8,316 nucleotides of DNA from Firmicutes bacterium UBA3906 (GCA_002391555.1 DGFG01000071.1:1-8316), one strand, 5' to 3'. Shown: positions 1 through 7,592, numbered from the stretch's first letter. Made by a program: numbers and translations. Notes: generated by a model not told the origin, from the sequence alone.

Positions 1-53
1 TCCCAATCCTTTTTACCAACCCAAGTAACAGCTTCATTAATTTTGTAGCTCAT
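1..53 (-). CDS. A-type flavoprotein (FprA/flavorubredoxin family), N-terminal fragment
   Basis: Only the first 17 complete codons lie in the window; the gene runs off the left edge. They read MSYKINEAVTWVGKKDW. The pattern hydrophobic-x-WVGxxDW near the N-terminus is the hallmark opening of A-type flavoproteins; the E. coli flavorubredoxin NorV begins in the same way. In this family an N-terminal di-iron metallo-beta-lactamase domain and a flavodoxin domain reduce O2 to water or NO to N2O in the cytoplasm, protecting anaerobes. The ATG at 51-53 is preceded by a perfect AGGAGGT (59-65) with a 5-base gap, so the start is secure. The identification rests on a short segment: the iron ligands and the flavodoxin domain are outside the window, so whether a rubredoxin domain follows cannot be told. 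Confidence 0.72.
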   Translation of the reverse strand, partial: MSYKINEAVTWVGKKDW

Positions 54-138
54 AAAGCACCTCCTATGTTTGAATTAGTTTTATTTAGTTTATCATTGTT
101 ATACATTAATATTCTAAGAACTTAATAACTTACATTAT

Positions 139-147
139 ATTATAGCA
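139..147 (-). promoter_or_regulatory. Extended -10 promoter element for the A-type flavoprotein gene
   Basis: On the minus strand the sequence reads TGC-TATAAT, an exact -10 hexamer with the TG of an extended -10 element. It lies 86 bases upstream of the flavoprotein start codon. No good -35 hexamer is present at 16-18 bases, which is acceptable for an extended -10 promoter. A second overlapping TATAAT lies at 134-139 on the same strand, so the exact start point is uncertain. Confidence 0.5.
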
Positions 148-149
148 TG

Positions 150-156
150 CATACTA
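150..156 (+). promoter_or_regulatory. Possible sporulation-sigma -10 element (CATACTA)
   Basis: CATACTA matches the -10 pattern CATnnTA of promoters read by the forespore sigma factor SigG and is close to SigE/SigK -10 elements. It lies 43 bases upstream of the start codon of the small spore-protein gene, a sensible distance. No convincing -35 element for SigG is seen 17-18 bases further upstream, so the call rests on one short motif plus the nature of the downstream gene. Confidence 0.3.
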
Positions 157-199
157 GTAGTAATTAAAGCAATAATAAGTTAGAGGAGGTTGAGATTTC

Positions 200-370
200 A
201 TGCCTAAGGATAAAGGAATATCAAAAAGGACTATGAAAAGACCAGTAGAAAACCATGAAACTGCAGCTTGGGCTAATGCCGAGAGCGTAAAACGCGAGTC
301 AGGAGTCAATATACCCAGCGAGCTAGAGGTTAGAAACGCCAAGGAGTATGTAGACAGCAATCAGAAATAA
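200..370 (+). CDS. Small TAAWA-motif spore protein (DUF3787 / CDIF630_02480-like)
   Basis: A 56-codon gene starts with ATG at 200, nine bases after a perfect AGAGGAGGT (182-190), and ends at TAA 368-370, with a strong terminator 11 bases later. The product is small, hydrophilic and soluble: a basic N-terminus (KDKGISKRTMKRP), then residues 19-25 HETAAWA and a C-terminal segment IPSELEVRNAKEYVDSNQK. The TAAWA core followed by an IPSE-x-EV-x-NAKEYVD segment matches from memory the DUF3787 family, annotated in clostridia as a spore protein. I see no signal peptide, membrane segment, cysteine or catalytic motif. Its biochemical role is unknown; a structural or coat/core spore component is the likeliest reading. 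The gene is monocistronic and divergent from the flavoprotein gene. A longer open frame on the opposite strand here has no support. Confidence 0.82.
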   Translation: MPKDKGISKRTMKRPVENHETAAWANAESVKRESGVNIPSELEVRNAKEYVDSNQK

Positions 371-381
371 AGCTTTATTTG

Positions 382-407
382 TCAGCCCCATGGGGCTGAT
401 TTTTTTT
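382..407 (+). terminator. Intrinsic terminator of the spore-protein gene
   Basis: Bases 382-399 form a perfect 18-base palindrome (TCAGCCCCA/TGGGGCTGA) followed directly by eight T residues (400-407). It lies 11 bases after the stop codon of the small spore-protein gene and closes that single-gene transcript. Confidence 0.9.
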
Positions 408-517
408 GCTCTACTCTCTTATATCAAAGCCCTTCCTATCCTTTTGTAGCTCATATATTAAAAGTTAAGCCTTTTCAGCCTAATTAAAGGTTTAGATTAT
501 CTCAATGCAAGACACAC

Positions 518-546
518 AAAAAAAGCAGCCCTGCTTTAGGGCTGCT
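518..546 (-). terminator. Intrinsic terminator of the pyruvate:ferredoxin oxidoreductase gene
   Basis: On the minus strand AGCAGCCCT (538-546) pairs exactly with AGGGCTGCT (524-532) around a 5-base loop, and is followed by a run of seven T. The hairpin begins about 20 bases after the oxidoreductase stop codon. Together with the plus-strand terminator at 382-407 it separates two converging transcripts; bases 408-517 between them show nothing else. Confidence 0.9.
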
Positions 547-565
547 CATTTAATGACTTTTTGCC

Positions 566-3500
566 TTATTCGTCTTTTGAATAATCCATAGCTGCCATTC
601 GCTTGTAGTTTTCGTACCTTTCCCTTGCATGTTCCTCAGCCACAGCAAACATTTCATCTGCTATATCTGGGAAGGTGTTCTTGAGGGAGGTATACCTGAC
701 CTCTGATTTTAAGAAGTCCTGGAAGGGTAGCTTTGGCTCTCTGGAGTCAAGCTGGAAGGGGTTTTTCCCATCTTGCTTTAAGTCTGGGTTGAACCTGTAT
801 AGATGCCAGTAGCCAGACTCAACTGCAAATTTTTCCTGGGCAATAGTTGTTCCCATTCCTGACCTAATACCATGGTTGATGCAGGGTGAGTATGCAATGA
901 TCAGGGATGGTCCCTTGTAACTCTCTGCCTCTTTTATGGCCTTTAGGGTATGGTTCATGTTGGCTCCAAGTGCTATCTGGGCTACATATACATATCCGTA
1001 GCTCATGGCCATAGCACCTAGGTCCTTCTTTCTAATCTTTTTACCTGCTGCTGCAAATTTAGCAACTGCTGCAGTGGGTGTTGACTTGGAGGACTGACCT
1101 CCTGTATTGGAATATACCTCGGTATCAAGTACCAGGATATTTACATCATCTCCGGAGGCAAGCACGTGATCTAGTCCGCCGTAATCTATATCGTATGCCC
1201 ATCCGTCTCCACCGACAATCCATTGTGAAGGCTTGATTAGGAAGTTTTCCTTTTCTAGGACCTCCTTAAAGGTTGGATTGTCTTCTAGTTTAGCTTCTTT
1301 GATAGCATCGAGCAGGTTCTTGCTAGCTAGCTTGGAACCCTCACCATCGTCAAAGTTATCTATCCATTGGTCGATAGCCTCATTGACTGCTGCAGGTAGG
1401 TCAGTCTTTCTAGCCTCTTGTAATAGGTCTGCAACCTTTTCACGAATCTGCTTAACGCCTAGGTACATACCATAACCAAATTCGGCATTGTCCTCAAAGA
1501 GGGAGTTAGCCCATGCAGGTCCCTTGCCCTCACTATTTGTAGTATAGGGTATGGAAGGAGCACTAGCACCATATATTGAGGAGCATCCTGTAGCGTTGGC
1601 AATCATCATCCTGTCGCCAAATAGCTGGGTAAGGAGCTTGATATATGGAGTTTCACCACAACCAGGGCATGCGCCGTGGAACTCAAAGAGGGGTGTCTTA
1701 AACTGGCTACCCTTTAGGGTGTACTTGTCCATTACACCTTCTTTTTCCTTAATGGTTACTGCATACTCTGAGTTTTCTAATTCTTTTTCAATTAGGTCCT
1801 CAGCTGGCTTCATGATAAGGGCCTTGGTCTTGGCAGGACATACATCTGCACAGTTACCGCAGCCTACGCAGTCCATTGGGAATAGCTGGATACGATAGTG
1901 TAATCCCTCAACGCCCCTGCCCACAGGCTTTTTGGTTTTAAAGCCTTCGGGTGCTGCTGCTAGCTCTTCATCATCAAGCAGGTATGGCCTTATTGTAGCA
2001 TGAGGGCAAACGAGTGAACACTGGTTACACTGGATGCAGTTGTCTATCTGCCACTCAGGTGCTAATACTGCGATACCGCGTTTTTCATAGGCTGTTGTAC
2101 CCATTGGGAAGGTACCATCGGCCATGTCTTCAAATACGCTAACTGGTAGGTCGTCACCCTCCATCCTAGCCATTGGCCTTTGGATCTTGGAGATATATTC
2201 TGGCTCATCAACCTCTTCTACTGGTGCTGGCTCAGGATTTGCCCAGCTCTCTGGTACTTCTACCTTTACTAGGGCATCTACACCGCGGTCAACGGCCTCA
2301 TAGTTCATGTTAACTACTCTTTCGCCCTTTCTGCCATAGTTATCAACTATGGAATCCTTTAGATACTTTATAGCGTCCTCTAAAGGAACAACTTCTGTCA
2401 GTTTAAAGAAGGCTGACTGCATTATCATATTGATCCTGTTGCCTAGGCCAATCTCGGAGGCAATCTTTACAGCATCTATGATGTAAAAATCAAGCTTTTT
2501 ATCATAAATGGTCTTTTTTATGTCTGCAGGTAGCTCTTTATCTAGTTCATCCACAGTCCAGTTGCAGTTTAATACAAAGGTGCCACCTTCTTTGATGCCC
2601 TTTAGTACATCTGTCTGATAGAGGAAGGACTTGTTGTGGCAGCCAATATAGTTTGGCTCATTTACTAGATAAGGTGCCTTTATTGGAGTATTTCCAAAGC
2701 GTAAGTGAGATACTGTTGTACCACCTGACTTTTTACTGTCATAGGAGAAGTAACCCTGTGCATAAAGGTCTGTATGGTCACCTATAATCTTTATTGCTGC
2801 CTTGTTAGCGCCAACGGTTCCGTCAGAACCTAGACCCCATACCTTGCAGCTGATTGTTCCCTCAGGAGTTGTGTTTATAGGATCTAAATCTGGTAATGAT
2901 GTATGGGTTACATCGTCTACTATACCTATTGTAAAGTTGTCCTTGGGCTCATCTAACTCAAGGTTTTCAAATACTGATAGTATATGGGTAGGTGTTGTAT
3001 CCTTGGAGCCTAAGCCATACCTTCCGCCTACTATTACTGGCCTTTGAGCCTGCTTGGCATATACGTGAACTATATCCTGGTATAGGGGTTCGCCAAGTGA
3101 GCCTGGTTCCTTGGTTCTGTCAAGTACAGATATCTTCTTTACTGTGTCTGGTATAACCTGGAGTAAATGCTTGGCTGAGAAGGGTCTGTAGAGTCTAACC
3201 CTAACTGTACCAACCTTTTTACCCTGGGCTAGTAGATAGTCTACTGTCTCGTCTATTGTGTCACAAACTGACCCCATAGCAATTATGATATGCTCAGCGT
3301 CAGGCGCTCCATAGTAATCAAAGAGCTTGTATTCTCTGCCAGTTACCTTGGCCATTTCCTTCATATAGTAGGAAACTATCTCTGGTACTGCATCAAAGTA
3401 CTTGTTTGCAGCCTCTCTACCCTGGAAGTAAATATCAGGGTTTTGAGCTGTACCCCTTATTGATGGGCTGTTGGGGTTTATTGCCCTTTTACGGAATTCT

Positions 3501-4102
3501 TCGATTGCTTGATAGTCAACTAGATGCTCAATGTCATCATAGTCAAAGCATTCGATCCTCTGGTACTCATGGGATGTCCTAAAGCCGTCAAAGAAGTGTA
3601 GGAAGGGAACCCTACCCTTTATTGCTGCTAAGTGAGCTATAGCACCTAGGTCTAATACCTCCTGTACACTAGCTGATGCCAACAGGGCAAAACCTGTCTG
3701 GCGGGCGGCCATTACGTCCTGGTGATCTCCGAATATGGAGAGTGCGTGAGCGGCTAAGGCCCTGGCACTAACGTGGAAAACGCCAGGTAAAAGCTCACCT
3801 GAAATCTTGTACATATTGGGAAGCATTAGCAGGAGCCCCTGTGATGCTGTATAAGTAGTGGTCAGTGCTCCAGCGGTAAGTGAACCGTGTACTGCACCTG
3901 CAGCTCCAGCCTCTGACTGCATTTCAACAACCTTTACTTCCTGCCCAAAAAAGTTCTTTTTGCCATGGGCGGACCATTCATCAACTCCCTCAGCCATTGG
4001 AGATGATGGAGTTATTGGATATATGGCAGCTACTTCTGTAAATGGATAGGATATATAAGCTGCTGCTTCGTTACCATCCATTGTTCTAACATGCTTGGCC
4101 AA
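566..4102 (-). CDS. nifJ: Pyruvate:ferredoxin (flavodoxin) oxidoreductase, single-chain homodimer type
   Basis: The enzyme oxidises pyruvate with CoA to acetyl-CoA and CO2 and passes two electrons to ferredoxin or flavodoxin; it is the cytoplasmic hub of clostridial fermentation. The 1178 residues cover the whole fused chain. Residues Thr31 (YPITPSSP), Glu64 and Arg114 sit exactly where the Desulfovibrio africanus enzyme has its active-site residues. A two-cluster ferredoxin domain shows C689/C692/C695/C699 and C745/C748/C751/C755. The thiamine-diphosphate domain has C812, C815, C840 and C1074 for the proximal cluster, GDG at 965-967 and the YSNTGGQ loop with Asn999. All key residues are present, so it should be active. 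The start is TTG at 4100-4102, seven bases after GGAGG; the next ATG (codon 8) is too far from that site and would remove conserved MAKHVRT. It ends in its own terminator. Confidence 0.98.
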   Translation of the reverse strand: MAKHVRTMDGNEAAAYISYPFTEVAAIYPITPSSPMAEGVDEWSAHGKKNFFGQEVKVVEMQSEAGAAGAVHGSLTAGALTTTYTASQGLLLMLPNMYKISGELLPGVFHVSARALAAHALSIFGDHQDVMAARQTGFALLASASVQEVLDLGAIAHLAAIKGRVPFLHFFDGFRTSHEYQRIECFDYDDIEHLVDYQAIEEFRKRAINPNSPSIRGTAQNPDIYFQGREAANKYFDAVPEIVSYYMKEMAKVTGREYKLFDYYGAPDAEHIIIAMGSVCDTIDETVDYLLAQGKKVGTVRVRLYRPFSAKHLLQVIPDTVKKISVLDRTKEPGSLGEPLYQDIVHVYAKQAQRPVIVGGRYGLGSKDTTPTHILSVFENLELDEPKDNFTIGIVDDVTHTSLPDLDPINTTPEGTISCKVWGLGSDGTVGANKAAIKIIGDHTDLYAQGYFSYDSKKSGGTTVSHLRFGNTPIKAPYLVNEPNYIGCHNKSFLYQTDVLKGIKEGGTFVLNCNWTVDELDKELPADIKKTIYDKKLDFYIIDAVKIASEIGLGNRINMIMQSAFFKLTEVVPLEDAIKYLKDSIVDNYGRKGERVVNMNYEAVDRGVDALVKVEVPESWANPEPAPVEEVDEPEYISKIQRPMARMEGDDLPVSVFEDMADGTFPMGTTAYEKRGIAVLAPEWQIDNCIQCNQCSLVCPHATIRPYLLDDEELAAAPEGFKTKKPVGRGVEGLHYRIQLFPMDCVGCGNCADVCPAKTKALIMKPAEDLIEKELENSEYAVTIKEKEGVMDKYTLKGSQFKTPLFEFHGACPGCGETPYIKLLTQLFGDRMMIANATGCSSIYGASAPSIPYTTNSEGKGPAWANSLFEDNAEFGYGMYLGVKQIREKVADLLQEARKTDLPAAVNEAIDQWIDNFDDGEGSKLASKNLLDAIKEAKLEDNPTFKEVLEKENFLIKPSQWIVGGDGWAYDIDYGGLDHVLASGDDVNILVLDTEVYSNTGGQSSKSTPTAAVAKFAAAGKKIRKKDLGAMAMSYGYVYVAQIALGANMNHTLKAIKEAESYKGPSLIIAYSPCINHGIRSGMGTTIAQEKFAVESGYWHLYRFNPDLKQDGKNPFQLDSREPKLPFQDFLKSEVRYTSLKNTFPDIADEMFAVAEEHARERYENYKRMAAMDYSKDE

Positions 4103-4150
4103 ATTTATTCCTCCTTCACATAATAATCTTTATATTAATAAACTGATAGC

Positions 4151-4167
4151 TATAGTAAATTACTATA
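4151..4167. promoter_or_regulatory. Inverted repeat upstream of nifJ, possible operator
   Basis: TATAGTAA, one A, then TTACTATA forms a perfect 8-1-8 inverted repeat 48 bases upstream of the TTG start of nifJ. A weak minus-strand promoter candidate (TTGTAT at 4198-4203, 16-base gap, TAATAT at 4176-4181) would start transcription near 4169, putting the repeat at about +2 to +18, a usual repressor position. The sequence does not fit the Rex or Fur consensus. In AT-rich DNA such a palindrome could arise by chance. Confidence 0.35.
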
Positions 4168-4235
4168 TCACCAGTATATTATCTGTTTAAAAGCTAAATA
4201 CAATGCGTTTAAGCCTAGAAATAAGATAATATGCC

Positions 4236-5105
4236 CTAGCAGATGGACATATAGGACCTAAGGTTATTAAGGCTTATCTCTATGGCCATCAAGGGATCCT
4301 CTATCCCCTCAAACTCTATGGACAAGATACCCTCATAAGCAAAGTTTTCAAGCAGTCTAATGCACTGCAATATTGGCAGGTCTCCATGACCTATTATAGC
4401 AGGTCTTAGGTAGTTGCCTGCCCTTGACTGAAACCAGCCCTGACCAGGATTGTGGCCATTGCCTGGCTTTACATGAAAATCCTTGGCATGAATATGAAAG
4501 GCGTAGGGTAAAAGCCTGCCTATAGCCTGGGCCGGATCCTCATCAACACACAAGAAATTTCCCATATCTATAAGGAGACCAAAGTTTGGGTGGTCAACTC
4601 CATTAACAAGTGCTTCCATCCGATCGCTATCTTGGACAAAGAAGCCATGGTTTTCTACCATGGTCTTTATACCATGGTCGGCTGCATACTCAGTTATAGC
4701 CCGGCAGCCCTTTGTTAGGATTGGCAAGGCATCATAAAAGCCCCTGGCAGCAGTAGTCTTTTTGTAGCCCCAGCTTGCATCATGGCGGATACTTGGACTG
4801 CCTAGTATCTTGGCTACCTTTACCTCAGCTTTGAGCCTTTCTACCTCGTCTTGCCATGACCCACTAGGTGGGTTTAGAAAATCTGCCCATATGGCGTAAT
4901 TTACTATCCTTAGGCCATGAAGGTCACATTCATCTTTGACCCTGGCTGCAAAATCAGCTAGGTCTTGTCCCTCTGGCACATTTAGGGTAGAAAACTCGAT
5001 TGCATCAAAGCCCATTTGTTTTGCTCTATGTATTACATCAAGCTGTGTCATGGCACCGCTAGTGACAAGACTGTTAAGGCTATATGAGCTAATGGCCAAG
5101 TCCAA
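4236..5105 (-). CDS. Sugar-phosphate isomerase/epimerase-like TIM-barrel protein
   Basis: The 289-residue product belongs to the xylose isomerase-like TIM-barrel (AP endonuclease 2) superfamily, normally 270-300 residues: cytoplasmic, metal-dependent enzymes that isomerise or epimerise sugars and related polyols. Counting from the TTG start, visible signatures are the N-terminal strand MDLAISSYSLN, GFDAIEFST near 31-39, VENHG with Glu151 and His153, LLIDMGNF with Asp180, HIHAKD with His204/His206, and the last strand SIEFEG with Glu264/Glu266; the Glu, Asp, His and Glu set fits the metal site. The substrate cannot be named. The open frame extends to a GTG at 5147, but GGGAGGG lies six bases before the TTG at 5103-5105, and the family's first strand begins there, so I use that start. 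No sugar transporter or kinase is adjacent, and it probably has its own promoter. Confidence 0.85.
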   Translation of the reverse strand: MDLAISSYSLNSLVTSGAMTQLDVIHRAKQMGFDAIEFSTLNVPEGQDLADFAARVKDECDLHGLRIVNYAIWADFLNPPSGSWQDEVERLKAEVKVAKILGSPSIRHDASWGYKKTTAARGFYDALPILTKGCRAITEYAADHGIKTMVENHGFFVQDSDRMEALVNGVDHPNFGLLIDMGNFLCVDEDPAQAIGRLLPYAFHIHAKDFHVKPGNGHNPGQGWFQSRAGNYLRPAIIGHGDLPILQCIRLLENFAYEGILSIEFEGIEDPLMAIEISLNNLRSYMSIC

Positions 5106-5194
5106 TGGTATCCCTCCCATTAAAGAGATAAGAAAAAAGGCTGGCACTAAAACTATCCAAAGATTTGCGAAAGTGAAGCTTTAGGTCTTTTATT

Positions 5195-5203
5195 AGTATA
5201 CCA
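5195..5203 (-). promoter_or_regulatory. Extended -10 promoter for the TIM-barrel gene
   Basis: The minus strand reads TGG-TATACT, a good -10 hexamer with an extended TG, 90 bases upstream of the TTG start. The -35 region is poor (AAGTGG at 17 bases). The predicted start near 5188 gives a leader of about 83 bases, in which I see no riboswitch-like structure. Confidence 0.45.
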
Positions 5204-5272
5204 TCTTTAGAAAAATACCACTTATATAATATCACTAAATTAGCCAATAGTCACCATAAAAAATGCGCAAAA

Positions 5273-5301
5273 TTTTTACCCTACTATAGCACCACAGTCA
5301 A
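5273..5301 (-). promoter_or_regulatory. Second candidate promoter upstream of the TIM-barrel gene
   Basis: The minus strand has TTGACT (5296-5301), a 17-base spacer and TAAAAA (5273-5278). The -35 is five of six to consensus and the -10 four of six. It lies just past the helicase stop codon, so it would drive the TIM-barrel gene with a leader of about 160 bases. No hairpin terminator for the helicase gene is visible in this gap, so read-through is also possible. Confidence 0.35.
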
Positions 5302-5346
5302 TTATATAAAGGATATGTTAAATATTCAAGCTATCTTTGATAAATT

Positions 5347-7170
5347 TTAGTCAAAGTCCTCATCTAGCCCTTGTTCAGCCCGGGGCTCTTGCTCAAGGGC
5401 AGGCAGGCCAGCCTTTAGCCTTAGGCGGTTTATGACCCTTAAGATATGGTCCTGTGCCGCGCTTTGGGCAAGCAGCCTATCCTCTTCGGACTCAAAGCTA
5501 TCTCCCATCATGTTTACAAACTGGCTAACCTTTAGGCCTAAGGCCTCCTGCATATCCTGGTCTGAGCCCTTGGAGCTAACTAGGTAATAGCAAAGTAGTG
5601 AATCCCTTTGCCCTATCCGGTGGGCCCTATCCTCGGCCTGACTATGGACTGCAGGAGACCAGTCAAGCTCACCGAAAACAACGCAGCTAGCCCTTTGCAG
5701 GTTAAGGCCTGCTGCAGACCTTAGGGATATAACACAAATATTTGTCTTGCCCTCCATAAAGGCCTTAAGGGAAGCATCCTTTTGCTTTTGGTTTTCCCTA
5801 CCTGTTATAAAGACTGGTGAAAACTTCTTTAGCTCCTTTTTATATATGTCCATCACCTTATGGTGGTGGGCAAAAAGCAGGACCTTTTCATCTGCCTCTA
5901 GCAAGGCCTTGACAAAGTGGCCTACATAGGGGGCCTTGGCTATGCCTGTAGCCTGCCTTTCCTCCTGGGCTATCTGGTCCTGGAGCCGCCTTTTATCAAG
6001 GGTGGTCTCTGTAGAGTCAAGCAGCAAAACCTTTTCCATGGTGGACTCCATTAGCTCATCATAAACTCCTGCATCGGCATCTATCTCCTGGACTAGGCGT
6101 CGCTTTGGCGGTAGCTCTTTTAGGACCTTTTCCTTTGTCCTTCTAAATATGAGCCCTTCTCTACGCAGGTATTCTCCTAGTAGCTTTGGATCCTTTACTA
6201 GCCTAGACCGGTAACCATAGCACCATTCCCTAGTAAAGCTCTCCCAATCACCTAGGCAATGATAGTCGAGTATGTTCATTACATTCCAAATCTCACCGCC
6301 AGAATTATATATAGGGGTACCTGAAAGGCCAATTACATAATCGCAGCTGTCTGCTAGTAGGCTGGCACTAGAATATTTTTCTGTACCCGAATGGCGAAGC
6401 TCCTGTATCTCATCAAAGATAACTGACCCAAATCCAGCCTGGGGCAAATATTCCTTCCAGCCACGAAGGAGCAGGTAGTGGATAATATATATATGGGCAC
6501 TTGGCAGGTCATAGGGCTTTAGGCCCTGTATAATATGTAGGTCTGGCTTTTCTATACTGCCATTAGGGCCAGGTACATTTAAAAACCTCATAATCTCCCT
6601 TTCCCAGTTTTTAACCAGGTGGGCAGGTACAACTAATAAAAGGGGATATCGTTTGGTCTCAGCCAGCCAGGCAAGGGCCTGAACGGTCTTGCCAAGCCCC
6701 ATCTCATCTGCTAATAGGACCCTATTGTTCTGTAGTAGGTAGCCTAGGCCCTCCTTTTGAAACTCCATCAGCCTGCCCTCAAAAAACAGGTCTGGAGCAT
6801 CAACCTTTAAGGGGTTTTTTATGTTGCGTTCCCGGTCTAGAACATAGTCCCTGGCTTCAGCTATGGCCTCCTGCCATTTGCGGGGGCTCTTTATCTCTAG
6901 GGGATAGCGGAGCATGAGCCAATTTAAGTCACCTATGGTCCGCTTGTTAGCTGTAAACCTGGCACTACCCCTCCTGGCCCCCTTGCTGCCAGGAAAGAGC
7001 CTTTTTGCCATCTGACACACATAGGGCTCACCCTTTATGATCCAAGAGTTTTTCTTTTTACTGTAGCGAAGGGTACCGTGGTAGTAGTTGGCCGGGCCCG
7101 GATCCTTCATATAGTCGGGTAGGCTTATCCATTGATCCTGCCCGTAGTCCTTTTCCTTTACATTTTCCAT
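5347..7170 (-). CDS. Snf2-family ATPase/helicase, SMARCAL1-like
   Basis: This 607-residue superfamily-2 ATPase translocates on double-stranded DNA. Numbered from the ATG at 7168-7170: an N-terminal module of about 130 residues (YYHGTLRYS...W.IKG, then DLNWLMLRYPLEI) resembles the region before the motor in SMARCAL1/ZRANB3-like proteins; FQKEG near 137-141; motif I DEMGLGKT at 155-162 with Lys161; motif II DEIQ at 253-256; motif III SGTP at 283-286; C-terminal lobe motif IV VLLFAHH near 430; motif V SLRSAAGLNLQRA near 482-494; motif VI QAEDRAHRIGQ at 511-521. All catalytic motifs are intact. The C-terminus is acidic. The start overlaps the stop of the nuclease gene as TGATG, implying translational coupling; an in-frame ATG at 7191 would add seven residues, and neither has a clear ribosome site. 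Role (repair, fork remodelling or defence) is not settled by sequence. Confidence 0.93.
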   Translation of the reverse strand: MENVKEKDYGQDQWISLPDYMKDPGPANYYHGTLRYSKKKNSWIIKGEPYVCQMAKRLFPGSKGARRGSARFTANKRTIGDLNWLMLRYPLEIKSPRKWQEAIAEARDYVLDRERNIKNPLKVDAPDLFFEGRLMEFQKEGLGYLLQNNRVLLADEMGLGKTVQALAWLAETKRYPLLLVVPAHLVKNWEREIMRFLNVPGPNGSIEKPDLHIIQGLKPYDLPSAHIYIIHYLLLRGWKEYLPQAGFGSVIFDEIQELRHSGTEKYSSASLLADSCDYVIGLSGTPIYNSGGEIWNVMNILDYHCLGDWESFTREWCYGYRSRLVKDPKLLGEYLRREGLIFRRTKEKVLKELPPKRRLVQEIDADAGVYDELMESTMEKVLLLDSTETTLDKRRLQDQIAQEERQATGIAKAPYVGHFVKALLEADEKVLLFAHHHKVMDIYKKELKKFSPVFITGRENQKQKDASLKAFMEGKTNICVISLRSAAGLNLQRASCVVFGELDWSPAVHSQAEDRAHRIGQRDSLLCYYLVSSKGSDQDMQEALGLKVSQFVNMMGDSFESEEDRLLAQSAAQDHILRVINRLRLKAGLPALEQEPRAEQGLDEDFD

Positions 7171-7592
7171 CAGCCCAGCGCAACCCCCCATAGCCTATTT
7201 AGTCCAAAAACAATACAGCTTTTCCCCTTTATCTCACTTGGGATATTTACATTCCTATCAAGAACTAGGACCACAGCCCTTATCTCTTTAAAGCTAGTAT
7301 ACCTCTCTAACTGCCTTAAAAGCTGGGCCTTGTTGGGCCTGCCCCTTTTGACCTCTATGCCTATCCCCTGGTCTGTGTAAAAATCTATCCGGTTTCTAGG
7401 CCCTAGCCTGTATTCCTTTTGGTGGTTGATCCCATGCTCAGTTAAAAGATCAGCGAGCATGGCCTGTATCTCATATTCACTGTGGGTAAAGCCAATACGG
7501 AGCCTAGCTAATATCGACAATAAGTCCTTTACTGCCCCTTCTATATCATCTGTAGATACTCTATAACTATCGTCTCTTGTGTCTATAGCCAC
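7170..7592 (-). CDS. Small PD-(D/E)XK-type nuclease-like protein
   Basis: The 140-residue product has the layout of a stand-alone restriction-endonuclease fold. Numbered from the GTG at 7590-7592: a helix with Glu39 and Glu41 (SEYEIQAMLADLL), then RLGPRNRIDFY with Asp70, the strand IGIEVKRG with Glu80 and Lys82 (the E-x-K signature), and a following helix QLLRQLERY with Gln94 and Tyr98, as in many nucleases of this fold; next comes a hydrophobic strand AVVLVLDRN. No DNA-binding or membrane domain is visible. It resembles neither a typical VRR-NUC nor a named restriction enzyme that I can recognise. The open frame begins at a GTG at 7607, but GGGAGG lies seven bases before the GTG at 7592, so I prefer that start. 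Its TGA overlaps the ATG of the Snf2 gene, suggesting the two proteins act together on DNA. Activity is inferred. Confidence 0.75.
   Translation of the reverse strand: MAIDTRDDSYRVSTDDIEGAVKDLLSILARLRIGFTHSEYEIQAMLADLLTEHGINHQKEYRLGPRNRIDFYTDQGIGIEVKRGRPNKAQLLRQLERYTSFKEIRAVVLVLDRNVNIPSEIKGKSCIVFGLNRLWGVALG

Noticed and set aside
154..360. A 68-codon minus-strand open frame opposite the spore-protein gene.
   Set aside because: No ribosome site, and it is antisense to a gene with a good ribosome site, a family motif and a terminator.
1233..4049. Several plus-strand open frames of 60-115 codons inside nifJ.
   Set aside because: They are shadows of the well-supported oxidoreductase on the other strand and lack ribosome sites.
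5347..7592. A prophage VRR-NUC and helicase replication cassette.
   Set aside because: No other phage genes are seen, the neighbours are metabolic genes of similar base and codon use, and the nuclease does not show the usual VRR-NUC spacing.
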